Assembly (NCBI GenBank): GCA_021647445.1 | Contig: JAKIUS010000002.1 | Location: 1 to 17,418, forward strand | DNA from: Geopsychrobacter sp. | GTDB taxonomy: Bacteria > Desulfobacterota > Desulfuromonadia > Desulfuromonadales > Geopsychrobacteraceae | DNA length: 17,418 nt | Reading direction: 5' to 3' | The notes under the pieces: generated by a model | Seen by the model: the letters and a program-made list of their open reading frames with translations, nothing else | Told to the model about the DNA's origin: nothing | The model's database searches: none | Made by a program: the position numbers and the translations under genes | Shown: in pieces, positions 14,080-17,418 of the stretch | Layout of the letters: the number at the start of each line of letters is the position of its first letter | How positions within the stretch are numbered: position 1 is the stretch's first letter

Positions 14080-16427
14080 TGAACCTGCCGCCAGTGGCGA
14101 AAGAGCATTTGGCTGATCTCAGTTATTTTCTGCTCCAGCAGTTTCCGCCGAATGCCATCCCGCTGCCGGTAGAAATCGAGATGCAGCACTATGATAAGGC
14201 CCCGCAACCACAGTTGATTCTGCACGGCGTCGTGGATGCTGCAGGCAAACGCTATCATCTCGCGCGGCTGCGCTTTAACTATGGGCCTCTGAGTCTGGTG
14301 CCGCTCAAGCGAGGCGAAAAACCTTTGCAGTTGATTCAGCATCAGGATGAAACCTGGCAGATCAACCGTCATCACCCAGAGGAAGAGGCCGCACTGGAGC
14401 ATATCTGTCACTATGGTCTGGTCCCTGCTCTTACTTCCTCCGACTCCCCAGAGTTGGATCTGTTTTTTGCGACTTCAAATCTGCAGGAGTCGGCACTGGC
14501 CTGGATGGATTTTCTCAAACAGGTTCCTGAGCTCGAAGCCCAGGGATGGCAGGTCGATATCGAATCCAGCTTTCAACTCAGTTTCGAGACCGCCACCGGG
14601 CTACAGGCTGAGATCTCTGAGAGCCAGATGGGTTGGTTTGAGGTCGGCCTTAATATTGAGCACGCTGGGCATAAGATTGCGCTGCTGCCGCTGTTGACCC
14701 AATGGCTCGAAAATAAAGATCCGCAACAGCCGCTGCTCCATCTGCTGGAGGGCAACCGCTGGCTGGAGATTCCGGCGACCGTGTTGGAGCCGGTGGTCAA
14801 GACCCTGGTCGAGCTCTATCAGAATCCACAGTTGAACGACCATGGCCAACTCAAACTGCCCCGTCCCCAGGCCCACGGTCTGCTGGAGCTTGAGGAACAG
14901 TTGAGTGCCATCGGTCATGAGTTTGTCTGGCAGGGGGGCAAACAGTTACGTCTGTTGGCTAAAAAGCTTAAGAATTTTCAAGGGATACAAGAGGCGCCAC
15001 TGCCCAAGGGCCTAAACGCTGAACTGCGTAGCTACCAACGTCAGGGGCTCTCCTGGCTGCAGTTTCTGCGTGAATATGAGTTAAGCGGAGTGCTGGCCGA
15101 TGATATGGGGCTGGGCAAAACGATTCAGGCTTTAGCGCACCTGCAATTGGAGAAGGAGGAGGGGCGGCTTGAAGACCCGGTCTTGATCATCGCGCCGACC
15201 AGTGTCATCAGTAACTGGCAGCGGGAGGCGGCACGCTTCACGCCGGAACTGAAATCTTTAGTGTTGCACGGACCGGGGCGTTCGGCCTTCTTTGATACCT
15301 TGGCCGATTACGATCTGATCATTACCAGCTATGCTCTGTTGACCCGCGACCTGGAACAACATCTGCGTTATAACTATCACAGTCTGATTCTCGATGAGGC
15401 CCAGGCGATCAAAAATCCCCGTGCCAAGAGTGCCCTGTCTGCCTGCAGTATCAAGGCGAAACATCGTCTATGTCTGACCGGTACCCCGCTTGAGAATCAC
15501 TTAGGAGAACTCTGGTCACTGTTCCAATTTCTGATGCCCGGTTTTTTGAGCACTCAGAAGCGTTTCACCCAACTCTTTCGCACGCCCATCGAAAAGCATC
15601 AGGATTTTGAACGACAGCAGCAGTTGCAGCAACGGGTTGCGCCCTTTGTTTTGCGGCGCGATAAGTCGCAGGTGGTGCTGGAATTGCCACCCAAGACCCA
15701 GATGGTGCGTGAGAGTGAACTGAATCCCGCGCAGAGCAAACTCTATGAGAGCTTGCGCTTGGCGATGACCGATAAGGTGGGGAAATTACTGCAGAAAAAA
15801 GGGCTGAAGAATAGTCACATCGAAATTCTGGATGCCTTGCTTAAGTTACGACAGGTCTGCTGTGATCCCCGTTTGGTCAAGCTGGAGAGCGCGCGCAAGG
15901 TCAAGCAGTCAGCCAAACTTGAAGCCCTGCTCGCCTTACTCGATGTGTTGCTCGAAGAGGGACGGAAGATCCTGATCTTCTCTCAGTTTACCTCGATGCT
16001 CAGTCTGATTGAGGCCGAACTTCAGGAACGGCAGATCGCCTACACCAAATTGACCGGTCGCACGCGAAAACGTGATGAAGTGATCCAGATCTTTCAGAGC
16101 GGCGAGGTACCGGTTTTTCTCATCAGCCTTAAGGCCGGGGGTGTTGGTCTTAACCTGACCGCCGCCGATACGGTCATTCATTATGACCCTTGGTGGAACC
16201 CGGCGGTTGAAAATCAGGCCACGGACCGTGCTCATCGCATCGGTCAAGAGAAACCGGTCTTTGTCTACAAGTTGGTCGCCAAGGGGACGTTGGAAGAGAA
16301 AATTCTTAAATTACAAGAGAAGAAGCAGGCTCTCGCTGATGGGGTCTATAGGCAGAGCGATAAACAGGAACAGTTACCCGGCGTGAGTTCAGAAGATTTG
16401 TTGTCATTGTTGACGGCTATTGAATAG
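14079..16427 (+). CDS. SNF2-family DEAD/DEAH-like helicase (ATPase half of SWIM-SNF2 protein)
   Basis: A 782-residue frame. Residues 1-300 are the pre-helicase region of bacterial SNF2 proteins. The motor follows: motif I D341-D-M-G-L-G-K-T, motif II D439-E-A-Q, motif III L466-T-G-T-P-L-E-N, then, in the second lobe, I-L-I-F-S-Q-F-T, S-L-K-A-G-G-V-G-L-N-L-T and motif VI D716-R-A-H-R-I-G-Q. All are intact, so the ATPase should be active as a double-stranded DNA translocase that remodels protein-DNA complexes. The ATG overlaps the TGA of the SWIM ORF (TGATG), which would allow termination-reinitiation, but there is no clear ribosome site of its own. The frame is closed upstream by TGA at 14055. 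It most likely began as one gene with the SWIM part. Confidence 0.9.
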   Translation: MNLPPVAKEHLADLSYFLLQQFPPNAIPLPVEIEMQHYDKAPQPQLILHGVVDAAGKRYHLARLRFNYGPLSLVPLKRGEKPLQLIQHQDETWQINRHHPEEEAALEHICHYGLVPALTSSDSPELDLFFATSNLQESALAWMDFLKQVPELEAQGWQVDIESSFQLSFETATGLQAEISESQMGWFEVGLNIEHAGHKIALLPLLTQWLENKDPQQPLLHLLEGNRWLEIPATVLEPVVKTLVELYQNPQLNDHGQLKLPRPQAHGLLELEEQLSAIGHEFVWQGGKQLRLLAKKLKNFQGIQEAPLPKGLNAELRSYQRQGLSWLQFLREYELSGVLADDMGLGKTIQALAHLQLEKEEGRLEDPVLIIAPTSVISNWQREAARFTPELKSLVLHGPGRSAFFDTLADYDLIITSYALLTRDLEQHLRYNYHSLILDEAQAIKNPRAKSALSACSIKAKHRLCLTGTPLENHLGELWSLFQFLMPGFLSTQKRFTQLFRTPIEKHQDFERQQQLQQRVAPFVLRRDKSQVVLELPPKTQMVRESELNPAQSKLYESLRLAMTDKVGKLLQKKGLKNSHIEILDALLKLRQVCCDPRLVKLESARKVKQSAKLEALLALLDVLLEEGRKILIFSQFTSMLSLIEAELQERQIAYTKLTGRTRKRDEVIQIFQSGEVPVFLISLKAGGVGLNLTAADTVIHYDPWWNPAVENQATDRAHRIGQEKPVFVYKLVAKGTLEEKILKLQEKKQALADGVYRQSDKQEQLPGVSSEDLLSLLTAIE

Positions 16428-16524
16428 CGGTCTGGGTGATAATCAAAAAGGCGACTGCATGACCAGAATCAAGCGGACAGACGTCTTTTATGGGCATCTA
16501 AAGGTGAATTTCGCCGGTTTACGC

Positions 16525-16530
16525 AGAAGG
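16525..16530 (+). promoter_or_regulatory. Ribosome binding site deciding a TTG start
   Basis: AGAAGG ends 8 bases before TTG 16539. No in-frame ATG or GTG with a comparable site lies before the conserved start of the GATE protein, so this site supports TTG as initiator. TTG 16533 is too close to be preferred. The preceding stretch from 16428 has no convincing terminator or promoter. Confidence 0.5.
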
Positions 16531-16538
16531 GTTTGGCG

Positions 16539-17418
16539 TTGGAACAACTTATACAATTGATCTTGCAGGCCGGGAAAACCACCATTGATCTGGCTCTTTA
16601 TGTCCTGTTGCCGGTGCTGGTCATCATGATGGCGTTGATGAAGCTGCTGGAGGCGCGCGGAGTTGTTGCGGGGTTCTCGAAAATTCTAGCTCCGGTTTTC
16701 AATCGTTTCGGTATTCCGGGGATGGGGGTGTTCGCGGCTCTGCAGTTACTCTTTGTCGGGTTTGCTGCTCCCATTGCCACCTTGCGGCTGATGGAGACCA
16801 ACGGGACCTCGCGGCGTGGGATTGCCGCGACCTTAGCGATGGTTCTTGCTATGTCCCAGGCCAACGTGGTCTTTCCCATGGCGGCCATCGGGTTGGATGT
16901 GGGCGGGGTGATACTGACGTCGATTATTGGTGGTCTGGTTGCTGCCAGCACGACCTACTATCTTTTTACCCGTTCTTTGGGAGCCGATTGTATTACCGAA
17001 ACCCTGGAGGTTCAGCGGGACAGTAAGACCAGCACGATCAATTTATTGATTATTGGCGGTCAAGAGGCGGTCGACATTGTGCTTAAATCGATCCCGATCA
17101 TTCTGATCGCTATTTTCCTTGTTAATTTGATTCAGTACTTTGGTCTTATTCACCTGATCGAAACTTTGACAACACCGCTCTTTCACCTTTTTGGTCTCTC
17201 TTCAAACGTGGTCCTGCCGATTGTAACGAAATTTATGGCGGGTGGAACCGCAATGCTCGGGGTCTCCATGCAGTTGGTTCAAGATGGCACTCTCGATATT
17301 GGTGAGATCAATCGTCTGGCCGGACTTATGGTCAATCCCTTAGATATTGTCGGTATTGCACTCTTGATATCCGCCGGTCAAAAAACCGCCTCGGTTGTGC
17401 GACCCGCTATCGCCGGCG
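16539..17418 (+). CDS. Nucleoside recognition (GATE) domain membrane protein, 5' part
   Basis: Reading from TTG 16539 gives 293 codons without a stop to the window end, so the 3' end is missing. The product is strongly hydrophobic with about eight membrane segments in two related halves: 'LALYVLLPVLVIMMALMKLL' to 'GFAAPIATLRLM' and, after a hydrophilic link (about residues 150-170), 'IPIILIAIFLVNLIQYFGLI' to 'KFMAGGTAMLGVSM'. Paired halves of this type are the nucleoside-recognition/GATE domains shared by SpmA/SpmB, FeoB and CNT transporters. It probably lies in the inner membrane and moves a small molecule; the substrate is unknown. It is 111 bases downstream of the helicase. A reverse-strand open frame over 16598-16951 is a shadow of this gene. 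Confidence 0.82.
   Translation, partial: MEQLIQLILQAGKTTIDLALYVLLPVLVIMMALMKLLEARGVVAGFSKILAPVFNRFGIPGMGVFAALQLLFVGFAAPIATLRLMETNGTSRRGIAATLAMVLAMSQANVVFPMAAIGLDVGGVILTSIIGGLVAASTTYYLFTRSLGADCITETLEVQRDSKTSTINLLIIGGQEAVDIVLKSIPIILIAIFLVNLIQYFGLIHLIETLTTPLFHLFGLSSNVVLPIVTKFMAGGTAMLGVSMQLVQDGTLDIGEINRLAGLMVNPLDIVGIALLISAGQKTASVVRPAIAG

Noticed and set aside
16459..16560. Small ORF of 33 codons between the helicase and the GATE gene
   Set aside because: It overlaps the well-supported GATE start in another frame, has only a weak upstream AAAGG, and its product matches nothing I recognise.
16598..16951. 117-codon reverse-strand ORF
   Set aside because: It lies wholly inside the GATE protein gene, whose translation shows clear membrane segments; the reverse product is low-complexity and rich in Ala, Ser, Thr and Pro, as expected of a shadow.

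Overview
The window looks like chromosomal DNA of a Gram-negative anaerobe of the Desulfuromonas/Geobacter type (Desulfobacterota). This is inferred from the gene set (NusG-domain-II protein plus Gx transporter, short OmpA-type lipoprotein, large DUF445 protein, DUF815 ATPase, SWIM/SNF2 helicase, GATE-domain protein) and from moderate GC in the flanking genes. No rRNA or tRNA is present to fix the taxon. Every gene I can support lies on the + strand.

Left housekeeping block (1-4012): the 3' end of a NusG-domain-II protein, a Gx-family membrane transporter, an OmpA-like lipoprotein, a sugar-phosphate nucleotidyltransferase with a left-handed beta-helix tail, and a DUF445 membrane protein. The nucleotidyltransferase and DUF445 genes are separated by a palindromic, MITE-like intergenic repeat of about 130 bp (2249-2380). 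Its core matches the ATTCCC-N8-GGGAAT pattern known from dispersed repeats such as neisserial dRS3.

Accessory block (about 4013-11720): a visibly AT-richer run of genes that looks like a defence or conflict island. In order it holds an AlbA_2/Schlafen-type protein with a GHKL ATPase domain and a winged helix; a 1318-residue Eco57I/type IIG-like N6-adenine methyltransferase or restriction-modification enzyme; a 67-codon remnant of a DUF1016 (PD-(D/E)XK) protein whose start overlaps the methyltransferase stop; an ABC-type AAA ATPase; and a DUF4276/TOPRIM-like partner. The ATPase and TOPRIM-like pair resembles PARIS and OLD-type defence pairs in architecture but has its own sequence signature. 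I regard it, with the methyltransferase group, as the most promising candidate for a little-described system.

Right housekeeping block (11764-17418): a DUF815 ATPase translationally coupled to msrA, then a SWIM zinc-finger ORF and an SNF2 helicase ORF, then the 5' part of a nucleoside-recognition (GATE) membrane protein that starts at TTG and runs off the window. The SWIM and SNF2 ORFs appear to be the two halves of one SWIM-SNF2 protein. Adding one C to the CCCC tract at 14060-14063 would join them in one frame.
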